A stretch of DNA of 64,000 bases. It comes from Sinimarinibacterium arenosum (lineage in GTDB: Bacteria; Pseudomonadota; Gammaproteobacteria; Nevskiales; Nevskiaceae). Position numbers and translations under genes: made by a program. The DNA is taken from the NCBI RefSeq assembly GCF_005047655.1, contig NZ_SUKF01000010.1, positions 185,103 through 249,102 of the forward strand. The letters run 5' to 3'. The notes below the pieces were generated by a model, which did not search any database, had not been told where the DNA came from, and was given only the letters and a program-made list of their open reading frames with translations. This document shows, piece after piece, positions 8,660 to 17,333 of this stretch (positions are counted from its first letter, which is position 1; each line of letters opens with the position of its first letter).

Positions 8660-10618
8660 TCAGCGCAGCGCGCTGGGCGGAAGCGTGCGGAAATAGTCCA
8701 GCGCCTGCGGATTGGCCAGCGCCTCGGAGTTCTGCACCGTGCGGCCATGCAGCAGGTGCCGCACGGCCAGTTCGGTGATTTTACCGCTGATCGTCCGCGG
8801 CACCTCGGGACAGGCCAGAATCCGCGCCGGCACGTGCCGCGGCGTCAGCTCACCGCGCACGGCGCGCTTGATCCGCTGCACCAGGGTGTCGTCGAGCACC
8901 ACGCCTTCGCGCATCCGCACGAACAGGATCACCTGCTCGTCGTTGTCGTGCTGGTAGCCGACGACGACCGACTCGAGGACTTCCGGCTGCGCATCGACAA
9001 TGCGATAGATCTCGGCCGTGCCGATACGCACCCCGCCGGGATTCAGCGTCGCGTCCGAGCGCCCGCTGATGATGACCCCGCCGTGCGGGGTCAGTTCGGC
9101 GAAGTCGCCGTGATGCCAGACGCCGGGAAAGCGCTCGAAGTACGCCGCGCGATAACGGCTGCCGTCGGGATCATTCCAGAACCCGACCGGCATCGACGGA
9201 AACGGCTGGGTGCAGACCAGCTCGCCCGCTTCGCCACGCAGCGGTCGACCGTCGGCGTCAAACACATCCAGCGCCATGCCCAGTCCCGGCCCCTGCAGCT
9301 CGCCGCGATAGACCGGCGACCACGGATTGCCCAGCGCAAAGCAGGAGATGATGTCGGTACCGCCGGAGATCGATGCCAGCTGCAGGTCGGCCTTGATCGC
9401 GTCGCGTACAAAGTCGTACTGCTCCGGCGCCAGCGGCGAGCCGGTCGAGAAGATCGTGCGCAGCGCGCTCAAATCGTGATGCTGCGCCGGCCGATAGCCT
9501 TCCTTCTCCAGCGCCGACAGGTATTTCGGACTGGTGCCGAACTGGCTCAGACGCTCCTGCTGCGCGATCTGCCACAGCGCCTGCGGCGCAGATACGCCAT
9601 CGACGTGAAACGGCGAGCCGTCGTACAGCACCAGCGTCGCGCCGGCCGCGAGCCCCGACACCAGCCAGTTCCACATCATCCAGCCACAGGTGGTGAAGAA
9701 GAACAGCCGGTCACCCGGGCGCACGTCGGACTGCAGCCGGTGCTCCTTCAGATGCTGCAGCAGGGTGCCGCCAACGCCGTGCACGATGCACTTGGGCTTG
9801 CCTGTGGTTCCAGAGGAGTACATCACGTACAGCGGCGCGTCGAACGCCACCGCGACGAATTCAGATGCGGCACCGACAACGCCGTAATCCGGCATGGCCA
9901 CCGCCCGCGACAGCGCGCCGAGGTCCGGCGTGTCGTCCATGAACGGCACCACGACCAGGCGCTGCAGGCTCGGCAGCGCCGCGCAGATCCGCGCCACACG
10001 CTCCCGCGTATCGATGCGCTTGCCCGCGTACAGATAGCCGTCGCAGGCGAACAACACCTTGGGCTCGATCTGGCCAAAGCGTTCGAGCACGCCGGCCTCC
10101 CCGAAATCCGGCGAGCACGACGACCACACCGCACCCAGCGAGGTCGCCGCCAGCATGCCGACCACGGTTTCTAGGGTGTTGGGCATGAACGCCGCCACGC
10201 GGTCGCCGGCAACCACGCCGTCCGCCTTCAACGCGGCCGCCACCTGTGCAACGCGCTCGCGCAGTTGATCACGGCTCAGCACGCGGCGGCGACCGCGTTC
10301 ATCCAGCGCAACCACCGCTTCCTGCCCGCCACGATGCCGCAGCAGGTTCTCGGCGAAGTTCAGGCGGCTGCCGGGAAACCAGCGCGCACCCGGCATCGCC
10401 TGCGGATGCTCCAGTTCGATCTCGGCCGGCGTCTGTGCCACCACACCGCCGTCGTTCCAGACCGCACGCCAGAAGGCCGCCGGCTGCTCGACCGACCAGC
10501 GATGCAGGCTGGCGTAGTCCGGCGCGGCAAATCCCAGCGGCTCGGCAAACGCCGTCAGCAACGACGCCTCGATGCGCTGCGGTGAGGGCGCCCAGATCGG
10601 CTCGACGTCGGTATTCAT
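8660..10618 (-). CDS. Acetoacetate-CoA ligase (acetoacetyl-CoA synthetase)
   Basis: The 652-residue protein belongs to the ANL adenylate-forming superfamily and has the length of acetoacetyl-CoA synthetases. The AMP-binding P-loop reads [18 protein letters not shown] (about residue 260), a later core motif is seen at SGGTDI, and the hinge/C-terminal domain carries [21 protein letters not shown]. It should activate acetoacetate to acetoacetyl-CoA with ATP. Its ATG overlaps the stop of the HMG-CoA lyase gene by 4 bases, and that enzyme releases acetoacetate, so the pair makes metabolic sense: leucine or HMG-CoA breakdown followed by recapture of the ketone body. Confidence 0.92.
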   Translation of the reverse strand: MNTDVEPIWAPSPQRIEASLLTAFAEPLGFAAPDYASLHRWSVEQPAAFWRAVWNDGGVVAQTPAEIELEHPQAMPGARWFPGSRLNFAENLLRHRGGQEAVVALDERGRRRVLSRDQLRERVAQVAAALKADGVVAGDRVAAFMPNTLETVVGMLAATSLGAVWSSCSPDFGEAGVLERFGQIEPKVLFACDGYLYAGKRIDTRERVARICAALPSLQRLVVVPFMDDTPDLGALSRAVAMPDYGVVGAASEFVAVAFDAPLYVMYSSGTTGKPKCIVHGVGGTLLQHLKEHRLQSDVRPGDRLFFFTTCGWMMWNWLVSGLAAGATLVLYDGSPFHVDGVSAPQALWQIAQQERLSQFGTSPKYLSALEKEGYRPAQHHDLSALRTIFSTGSPLAPEQYDFVRDAIKADLQLASISGGTDIISCFALGNPWSPVYRGELQGPGLGMALDVFDADGRPLRGEAGELVCTQPFPSMPVGFWNDPDGSRYRAAYFERFPGVWHHGDFAELTPHGGVIISGRSDATLNPGGVRIGTAEIYRIVDAQPEVLESVVVGYQHDNDEQVILFVRMREGVVLDDTLVQRIKRAVRGELTPRHVPARILACPEVPRTISGKITELAVRHLLHGRTVQNSEALANPQALDYFRTLPPSALR

Positions 10619-11547
10619 GTACAGGCTCCCGTGTTCATCCCAATTCGACCCAGACGGCTGGCCGTCGCGCGACCGAGTACTTCGCTGATCCAGCGCGCCG
10701 CCTCCACCAGGCGCGGCAGGTCAACGCCGGTGTCGACGCCCAGTCCGTTGAGCATGTACAGCAGATCCTCAGTCGCCAGATTGCCGGAGGCACCCCGTGC
10801 GTACGGACAGCCGCCCAGGCCGCCGACACTGGCATCAACGACGCGCACGCCGGCCTCGAGGCAGGCCAGCGTATTGGCCAGCGCCTGGCCGTAGGTGTCG
10901 TGAAAGTGAACCGCGAGCCGCTGCATGCCGACTGCCGCCGCACAGGCCTGCAGCATCGTGCGGGCCTGATGCGCAGTGCCGACGCCGATGGTGTCGCCCA
11001 GCGAGATTTCGTAGCAGCCCATCGCGGCGACGGCCTCGACCACGCGCACGACATCGGTCAGCGGCACGGCGCCCTGGTAGGGGCAGCCGAGCACTGTCGA
11101 CACATAAGCGCGCACCGCCAGTCCCTGCGCGCGTGCCGCCTCGACCACCGGCGCCAGGCGTTGCAGCGACTCGTCGATACTGGCATTGATGTTCTTGCGA
11201 TTGAACGCATCGCTGGCCGCAGTGAAGATGGCGATCTCGTCGACACCAGCAGCCAGTGCGCGCTGCAGTCCCTGCTGATTCGGCACCAGTACCGGATAGC
11301 GCACGCCGTCGCGTCGCTGCAGGCCGGCCAGCACCGCGTCGGCATCGGCCATCTGCGGCACCCATTTGGGCGAGACGAAGCTGGTCGCCTCGATCGTGCG
11401 CAATCCGCAGTCGGACAGACGCTCGATCAATTCAATCTTGACCGACGTCGCGACCTGTTGCGCCTCATTCTGCAAACCGTCCCGCGGGCCGACTTCGACG
11501 ATGCGCACGGCAGCGCCAGAAACCATTGTTTCGGCAGGCTCAGTCAT
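10615..11547 (-). CDS. mvaB: Hydroxymethylglutaryl-CoA lyase
   Basis: The 310-residue TIM-barrel enzyme cleaves HMG-CoA to acetyl-CoA and acetoacetate, the last step of leucine degradation. VEVGPRDGLQNE at the N-terminus holds the metal-binding and catalytic Arg-Asp pair, HFHDTYGQALAN contains the metal-binding histidines, and GGLGGCPYARGASGN is the HMG-CoA lyase signature with the catalytic cysteine. It overlaps the upstream gamma-carbonic-anhydrase gene by 8 bases and the downstream acetoacetate-CoA ligase by 4, so it sits mid-operon. The other leucine-pathway genes (liuABCD) are not in the window. Confidence 0.95.
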   Translation of the reverse strand: MTEPAETMVSGAAVRIVEVGPRDGLQNEAQQVATSVKIELIERLSDCGLRTIEATSFVSPKWVPQMADADAVLAGLQRRDGVRYPVLVPNQQGLQRALAAGVDEIAIFTAASDAFNRKNINASIDESLQRLAPVVEAARAQGLAVRAYVSTVLGCPYQGAVPLTDVVRVVEAVAAMGCYEISLGDTIGVGTAHQARTMLQACAAAVGMQRLAVHFHDTYGQALANTLACLEAGVRVVDASVGGLGGCPYARGASGNLATEDLLYMLNGLGVDTGVDLPRLVEAARWISEVLGRATASRLGRIGMNTGACT

Positions 11548-12076
11548 CCCCGCCCTCCAGATAGGCGTCCTTCAAACGGACATAGTGCTGCGCCGAATAA
11601 AGCAGCTGCTCGCGTTCCCGCGGGCTCAATTCGCGCGCAGCGACTGCAGGTGAACCCCGATACAGCCAGCCACTTTTCAGATGCTTGCGTGGCGGCACCA
11701 GACTGCCTGCGGCGATATAGCACTCGTCCTCGACCACCACCTCATCCATGACGATCGCGCCCATGCCGATCAGGCAACGGTTGCCGATGGTGCAGGCGTG
11801 CAGAATCACCCCATGGCCAACTGTAACGTCCTCGCCAATCTTGAGCATGACTCCGCCGGGTGAATAGGGTCCATCATGCGTGACATGCAACACGCTGTTG
11901 TCCTGCACATTGCTGCGCGCGCCGATCAGAATGCGGTTGACGTCACCGCGAGCGGCCACCAGCGGCCAAATCGACGCGTCATCGCCGATGTCGATGTCGC
12001 CCACCAGTTGTGCACTGGGATCGACGAAGACGCGCGCACCCAGCCGCGGGCGCACCCCGCGAAACGCGCGGATCAT
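11540..12076 (-). CDS. Gamma-carbonic anhydrase family hexapeptide-repeat protein
   Basis: This 178-residue protein has the left-handed beta-helix pattern of hexapeptide repeats (VGDIDIGDDASIW, ARSNVQDNSVLHV, IGEDVTVGHGVILHACTIGNRCLIGMG) and the histidines expected as zinc ligands in the LHVTHDG and GHGVILHAC segments. It belongs with YrdA/PaaY-type proteins, trimeric cytosolic metalloproteins that are either carbonic anhydrases or, as for PaaY, thioesterases that rescue CoA. Its overlap with CoA-pathway genes on the downstream side, and with the esterase gene upstream by 4 bases, makes the thioesterase idea attractive but unproven. Confidence 0.9.
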   Translation of the reverse strand: MIRAFRGVRPRLGARVFVDPSAQLVGDIDIGDDASIWPLVAARGDVNRILIGARSNVQDNSVLHVTHDGPYSPGGVMLKIGEDVTVGHGVILHACTIGNRCLIGMGAIVMDEVVVEDECYIAAGSLVPPRKHLKSGWLYRGSPAVAARELSPREREQLLYSAQHYVRLKDAYLEGGDD

Positions 12077-13386
12077 TGTCCAGGCGGCAGCGGCGGCACC
12101 GTCAACGGCAGATTCGCCGCCGGCGTCGGGAACGGTGTCGGCGCTACAACCGGTGCCCCATTGACGGTCGTCGGATAGCCTTCGGGCATCTGCGGGGTCG
12201 GCTGCGGCGCAGCCGACCAGGCCTCTGGCACCTGCTGGCTGCCCGGCAGGGGAATCGGCGTCAGCGGCGTTGCACCTGGCGGCGCCGTCGGCATCACCTC
12301 GGGAGACTGCTGCACCCCACCAGTGCCGTACGGCGAAACCCCATCGCTTCCAACACCTGGCGCAGCCAGCGGAACCGGGTCCGGCTCGATCTGCAGCGGC
12401 GAGACGTCCAATGCCTGGGCCGGCGGCTGCGCACCAAACTCCAGGGGCTGCGCGGCAACGCCTCCACCTGCCGGCGGATTGGCGACGTCCAGCGGCGTGC
12501 CACGAATTTCCGGCTCAGCCGCGCGCGGCGGCGCGGCAATCGTGCGCTTGATGAAGTCCTCGATCTGATCCAGTACATCGGCACGACCGCGCAGGTACGA
12601 CGCCAGCGAGCCGATGATCATGCTGTGCGACAGATTGTCGTACAGCACCGTTTCCACCGCCCCGCCCGCCTTGGACACGGCACGCGCCAGGTTCAAGGTG
12701 TTGTCGGCGAAGATGACGTCATCATTGCGCCCATGGACCAGCAATAGTGGCGGGTTCTTTCCATCGACAAAGAAGATCGGCTGCGAATACTGGAATTTTT
12801 CGGGCGGGCCAAAGATGTCACGCAGGTCCGGCGCGGTAATTGGCAGGAAATCGTAGGGCCCAGCCAGACCGATCATGCCCTTGAGGTCCGAACGCTGCAT
12901 GCCAGCCTTTTTCAGGTATTCGCCGTTGAGCGCCAGCATCGCCGCGACATGCGCACCGGACGAGTGTCCCATGATGAACAGTGTCTGCGGATTGCCCCCA
13001 TAGTTGGCAATGTTGTCGCGGGTCCAGCGTACAGCGCGGGCCCCGTCGTTGACGAACTCGGGAAAGCGTACCGTGGGGTATTCGCGCAGATTCGGCACCA
13101 CTGCAACGAATCCGCGCGATGCCAGCGCCTGCCCGACGAATTTGTACTCGCTCTTGTCGCCCGAGCTCCACCGCCCGCCATAGAAAAACACGACCACCGG
13201 CGCAGGTCCGGGACCGGTTGGGCGATAGACATCGAGCGTCAGACCGGTCGCGGCGTCATAAGGCACGTTCTCGGCCCGCTGAAACCCTTCATCGCTCGAC
13301 AGCGAATTCAGTACCTGCTGCGAGGCGCAACCGCCAACCAGCGCTGCGGCCAACAGCGCGAAATAGGCCACTAAGCGTGAAATCAT
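12073..13386 (-). CDS. Lipoprotein alpha/beta-hydrolase (esterase) with proline-rich tail
   Basis: The 437-residue protein starts with a lipoprotein signal peptide (FALLAAALVGGCAS, lipidated Cys at about residue 20). An alpha/beta-hydrolase domain (about 40-280) follows, with an oxyanion region (VVVFFYGGRW), nucleophile elbow IMGHSSGAH, acid in VHGRNDD and histidine in NLSHSM; it resembles carboxylesterase/isoprenylcysteine methylesterase-like enzymes. The last 150 residues are low complexity, rich in Pro, Ala and Gly. It is the first gene of the block with the gamma-CA, HMG-CoA lyase and acetoacetate-CoA ligase genes and is divergent from lemA. Natural substrate unknown. Confidence 0.85.
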   Translation of the reverse strand: MISRLVAYFALLAAALVGGCASQQVLNSLSSDEGFQRAENVPYDAATGLTLDVYRPTGPGPAPVVVFFYGGRWSSGDKSEYKFVGQALASRGFVAVVPNLREYPTVRFPEFVNDGARAVRWTRDNIANYGGNPQTLFIMGHSSGAHVAAMLALNGEYLKKAGMQRSDLKGMIGLAGPYDFLPITAPDLRDIFGPPEKFQYSQPIFFVDGKNPPLLLVHGRNDDVIFADNTLNLARAVSKAGGAVETVLYDNLSHSMIIGSLASYLRGRADVLDQIEDFIKRTIAAPPRAAEPEIRGTPLDVANPPAGGGVAAQPLEFGAQPPAQALDVSPLQIEPDPVPLAAPGVGSDGVSPYGTGGVQQSPEVMPTAPPGATPLTPIPLPGSQQVPEAWSAAPQPTPQMPEGYPTTVNGAPVVAPTPFPTPAANLPLTVPPLPPGQ

Positions 13387-13482
13387 CGTCTTGCGTCGGT
13401 TCGTTCAAGCGCAATGGTAGCGCGCGGCGATGAATTCCCGCATCCTTTCGCCGACTTGTTGGACCGGTATCGGGGGCTGGTC

Positions 13483-14055
13483 ATGATCACGATGTTTATC
13501 TGGCTCGCCATCGCCGCAGCGCTGGCGGTGTACCTGATTATTCTTTACAACGGCTTGGTGTCGCTCAAACACGGCGTCTCCAAGGCGTGGAGCAATATCG
13601 ACGTGCTGCTCAAGCAGCGCCATGACGAGTTGCCGAAACTGGTCGAGACCTGCAAGCAGTACATGCAGTTCGAACGTGAAACCCTGGAAAAGGTCATGTC
13701 CGCGCGCTCTGCGGCCAACAATGCGCGCCAATCCGGCGACGTCAAAGGCGTCGGCCAGGCCGAGGGCGCCATGCGCCTGGGCCTCGGCAACATTGTTGCC
13801 ACCGTCGAGGCGTATCCCGAACTGAAGGCCAATCAGTCGATTCAACAGCTACTTGGCCGCATCACGGGCCTGGAGAACGCCATCGCCGACCGTCGCGAGT
13901 TCTACAACGAGACAGTCAACATCAATAACGTCCGCATCGAGCAGTTCCCGGACGTCATCGTTGCGCGCCTGTTCGCGTTCCGTCCCGCCGAACTGCTGGT
14001 GTTCGGCGAGGAAGAAAAGACCGACGTCGATCTGCGCAGCCTGTTCCGCTCGTAA
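13483..14055 (+). CDS. lemA: LemA family protein
   Basis: The 190-residue product has one N-terminal transmembrane helix (about 2-22, FIWLAIAAALAVYLIILYNG) and then the all-helical LemA domain with AWSNIDVLLKQRHDELPKLV, the family signature. I chose ATG at 13483, preceded by a GGGGG stretch, rather than an upstream start at 13414 that would add 23 uncharacteristic residues. LemA proteins are membrane-anchored helical bundles of poorly defined function. The next gene, a GIDE-domain membrane protein, follows by 27 bases, so the two probably act together. Confidence 0.92.
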   Translation: MITMFIWLAIAAALAVYLIILYNGLVSLKHGVSKAWSNIDVLLKQRHDELPKLVETCKQYMQFERETLEKVMSARSAANNARQSGDVKGVGQAEGAMRLGLGNIVATVEAYPELKANQSIQQLLGRITGLENAIADRREFYNETVNINNVRIEQFPDVIVARLFAFRPAELLVFGEEEKTDVDLRSLFRS

Positions 14056-14082
14056 GCTTCGCCCTGCTGGAGTCATCACGCG

Positions 14083-15033
14083 GTGTCCGGCGCCCCCCTG
14101 TGGCTGCAACAGTACGCCGCCAGCATTGCCGAACTGGAGCCCGGAGAATTCTGGCTGTGGACCGGGCTCAGCCTGGCCGCCTCGATCGCCTGTTTTGTCG
14201 GCGGCTTCCTCGCGCTGCACAAGGCGCGCCTGATCGAGAACACGCCCACTTCACGCGTCCGTTCCGCCGCCCAGGGTTATGTCGAACTGCGCGGCTACGC
14301 CCGACTGATGCCCGGGCCCGAAATCCGCTCCCCGCTGTCGAACGCGCGTTGCTGCTGGTGGCGCTATCGGGTGCAACGCCAGGAAAGCTCCTGGCAAAAC
14401 GGCAAACGCACGACGCAGTGGCGCACGATCGAGTCCGGAACCAGCGACGAGCTGTTTCTGCTCGCCGATGACACCGGCGACTGCGTGATTGATCCCGAAG
14501 GCGGCACCGTATACCCAAGTCTGCGCCGGAACTGGCGCGGCAACGGCCGCCGGCCCGACCGGGTTCCGGCGAAAACCCCATGGCTGCAGTTCGGCGAATA
14601 CCGTTACGAGGAGGCCCTGGTCAACATCGGCGACCCCTTGTACGCGATCGGCTGGTTTCGCAGCCAGACCGCGCACCGCCAGCAGGACGAAGCCGCCGAG
14701 GTTTCCGAGCTGCTGCGCGAGTGGAAGGCAGACCAGCGCGCGCTGCTGGAACGCTTCGATGCCAATCAGGATGGCCAGATCGACCTGCAGGAATGGGAAG
14801 CGGTGCGCCGCGCGGCACTGGACCAGATTCAGGCCGCCCACCTGGAGCACGCGCTGGACCCCGACCTGCACGTGCTGTCGCGCCCGCCGGACCGACGACC
14901 GTTTCTGCTGTCCACGCTGACCCAGGAGCAGCTGACTCGGCGCTGGCGCATCTCCGCGATCACCGCCCTGCTGGGTTCGATCGCGCTCGGCGCCACAGGC
15001 ACGCTCAGCCTGATTGCTCGCGGGCTGCTCTAG
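14083..15033 (+). CDS. GIDE-domain membrane protein with EF-hand loop
   Basis: This 316-residue protein has a TM helix near 27-46 and another near 292-313. Between them is a GIDE-type domain (about 60-190; YVELRGYARL, SPLSNARCCWWRYRVQ), the domain of the mitochondrial E3 ligase MUL1/GIDE, which in bacteria lacks the RING finger and is often encoded beside LemA. At residues 226-237 it has a canonical EF-hand loop, DANQDGQIDLQE, with D, N, D, D and E at coordinating positions 1, 3, 5, 9 and 12. Start is GTG at 14083. Function unknown; calcium sensing at the membrane is an inference. Confidence 0.82.
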   Translation: MSGAPLWLQQYAASIAELEPGEFWLWTGLSLAASIACFVGGFLALHKARLIENTPTSRVRSAAQGYVELRGYARLMPGPEIRSPLSNARCCWWRYRVQRQESSWQNGKRTTQWRTIESGTSDELFLLADDTGDCVIDPEGGTVYPSLRRNWRGNGRRPDRVPAKTPWLQFGEYRYEEALVNIGDPLYAIGWFRSQTAHRQQDEAAEVSELLREWKADQRALLERFDANQDGQIDLQEWEAVRRAALDQIQAAHLEHALDPDLHVLSRPPDRRPFLLSTLTQEQLTRRWRISAITALLGSIALGATGTLSLIARGLL

Positions 15034-15208
15034 CGCTCCGGAAACCTTCACAGGCTGCGGACCTTGTCCGCGGCGCCGGCGCTGCCAGCTCGAGCAAGCT
15101 TTTTTAAATCAGCTCATTAGCGAAAATTCACTGGAAAAGCCGACGGTCCGGCCCCACCATGATGCTTCCGCCGGCACTCGGCGCTCTGATCGATTGACCT
15201 GCCTCATC

Positions 15209-17263
15209 ATGCCCAATCCCCTGCTCAACGACCCCATCACACAACCACTGCCCGCATTTGATCAGCTGCAACCCGAACACGCCGAACCGGCTCTGGACGC
15301 CGTGCTGGAACAGAATCGCGCGCAGCTCGCCGCCTTGCTTGCCGCCGGGCAAACGCCCACCTGGAACACCCTGATCGAGCCGCTGGAGACGATGAGTGAT
15401 CGCATACAGCGTGCCTGGGGACCGGTTTCGCATCTGTTCAGTGTCAACAACACACCGGCCTGGCGCGAGGTCTACAACGTCTGCCTGCCGAAGCTCACCG
15501 AGTACAGCATCGAAGTGTCGCAGTCGGAAGCGCTGTACCAGGCCTATCTGGCACTTTCGAACAGTGCCGAATTCGCCGACTACTCCACACCACGGCGCAA
15601 GGTCATTACCGACGCGCTGCGCGACTTCAAACTGTCCGGCATCGGACTGCCCGACGCCGACAAGGAACGCTACAAGACCGTATCGTTGAAGCTGTCCGAA
15701 CTGCAGACCAAGTTCGAGGAACACCTGATCGATGCCATCCAGGCCTGGAGCAAACTCGTCACCGATGAGTCTCTGCTTGCCGGCATGAGCGAGGCAGCAC
15801 GGCAGGCCGCCGCCGAAAAGGCCAAGTCCAAGGATCTGCAGGGCTGGTTGCTGACGCTCGACTTTCCGAGCTTCGATGCCGTCATTACCTACGCCGACAA
15901 CCGGGCGCTGCGTGAAGAGCTGTATACCGCCTACGCCACGCGCGCATCCGACCAGGGCCCCCAGGCCGGACAGTTCGACAATGGCCCGCTGATGGACGAA
16001 ATCCTGTCGCTGCGCCACACGCTGGCGCAGCTGCTAGGCTTCGCCAACTACGCAGAGCTTTCGCTGACGACCAAGATGGCCGAGTCGCCGACGGAAGTAG
16101 ACAGCTTCCTGGCGGATCTGGCGCATCGCGCCAAACCGCGGGCCCAGGCCGAACTCGATGAGCTGCGCGCATTTGCGCTGCGTCTCGACGGGATCGATAC
16201 CCTGCAGCCCTGGGATATCGCGTATTACTCCGAAAAGCTCAAGACCGAAAAACTGGGGCTGAGCGAGGAAGCGCTGCGCCCCTACTTCCCGATTCCCGGG
16301 GTGTTGCGAGGCATGTTCGCACTGGTCGAACGCCTGTACGGCATCCGTATCGAGGAAGCCCCCGGGATTGCGACCTGGCATGCCGACGTCACGACCTGGG
16401 CCCTCAAGAATGCCGAAGGCATCGAGTTCGGCCTGTTCTATCTTGATCCCTACGCACGCCCGGAAAAACGCAGCGGCGCATGGATGGACGAATGCATCAG
16501 CCGCCGTCGCACCCCCGATGGCCTGCAACATCCTTCGGCGTATCTGGTCTGCAACTTCACGCCACCGCCGGCTGGAAAACCCGCACTGCTGACGCACGAC
16601 GAAGTGCTGACCCTGTTCCACGAATTCGGGCACGGTCTGCATCACCTGCTGACCGCCGTCGAGGAAGGTTCCGTATCCGGGATCCGCGGCGTGGCCTGGG
16701 ATGCGGTCGAGTTGCCCAGCCAGTTCATGGAGAACTGGTGCTATGACCCTGCCACCCTGCGCGGATTCGCGCGTCATTGGGAAAGCGGTGCCGCCCTGCC
16801 GGACGACCAAATCGAAAAGCTGCGCGCGTCGCGCAGCTTCCAGTCCGGCCTGGCGACCCTGCGGCAGCTGGAGTTCGGCCTGTTCGACCTGCGTTTGCAC
16901 CGCGACTACGATCCGTCAATCGGCGCCCGCGTACTCGATACCATTCAGGCCGTTCGCGACGAAGTCGCCGTCATGCACCCGCCGGCGTTCAACCGCATGC
17001 CGTGGAGCTTCAGCCATATTTTTGCGGGTGGCTACGCAGCGGGCTACTACAGCTACAAGTGGGCCGAAGTGCTGTCTGCCGATGCCTTCGCAGCATTCGA
17101 GGAAACCGGGTTCGCACCAGAAACCGGCATCCGCTTCCGCGACACGGTCCTGGCGCAGGGCGGCTCCAAGGAAGCCATGGAGCTGTTCATCGAATTCCGC
17201 GGTCGCAAACCCACCGTTGACGCCCTGCTGCGTCACAGCGGCCTGAGCGAAGCGCACGCCTAA
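15209..17263 (+). CDS. prlC: Oligopeptidase A (M3 family zinc metallopeptidase)
   Basis: The 684-residue enzyme matches oligopeptidase A in length (E. coli 680) and start (MPNPLLND). The zinc site is FHEFGHGLHH near residue 470, with the third ligand glutamate about 28 residues on in the GVAWDAVELPSQFMENW segment. It degrades short peptides and cleaved signal peptides in the cytoplasm. I moved the start from 15014 to the ATG at 15209 because the extra 65 residues overlap the previous gene and look non-coding. The 175-base gap before it has a GCGGAC/GTCCGC hairpin and a T-run near 15100, possibly the end of the lemA transcript. Confidence 0.96.
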   Translation: MPNPLLNDPITQPLPAFDQLQPEHAEPALDAVLEQNRAQLAALLAAGQTPTWNTLIEPLETMSDRIQRAWGPVSHLFSVNNTPAWREVYNVCLPKLTEYSIEVSQSEALYQAYLALSNSAEFADYSTPRRKVITDALRDFKLSGIGLPDADKERYKTVSLKLSELQTKFEEHLIDAIQAWSKLVTDESLLAGMSEAARQAAAEKAKSKDLQGWLLTLDFPSFDAVITYADNRALREELYTAYATRASDQGPQAGQFDNGPLMDEILSLRHTLAQLLGFANYAELSLTTKMAESPTEVDSFLADLAHRAKPRAQAELDELRAFALRLDGIDTLQPWDIAYYSEKLKTEKLGLSEEALRPYFPIPGVLRGMFALVERLYGIRIEEAPGIATWHADVTTWALKNAEGIEFGLFYLDPYARPEKRSGAWMDECISRRRTPDGLQHPSAYLVCNFTPPPAGKPALLTHDEVLTLFHEFGHGLHHLLTAVEEGSVSGIRGVAWDAVELPSQFMENWCYDPATLRGFARHWESGAALPDDQIEKLRASRSFQSGLATLRQLEFGLFDLRLHRDYDPSIGARVLDTIQAVRDEVAVMHPPAFNRMPWSFSHIFAGGYAAGYYSYKWAEVLSADAFAAFEETGFAPETGIRFRDTVLAQGGSKEAMELFIEFRGRKPTVDALLRHSGLSEAHA

Positions 17264-17302
17264 GGCCATCCGCGGCGCATCAGATTTGCCTCGCGCAGCC
17301 CT

Positions 17303-17333
17303 TTGAGGTCGCGGCCGAAAGCTGCGACCTCAA
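17303..17333. other. Hairpin between convergent prlC and spoVR
   Basis: TTGAGGTCGC (17303-17312) pairs perfectly with GCGACCTCAA (17324-17333), a 10-bp stem with an 11-base loop that contains the spoVR stop codon. It sits between convergent genes, so it may stop transcription both ways, but there is no T-tract on either side. Confidence 0.45.
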
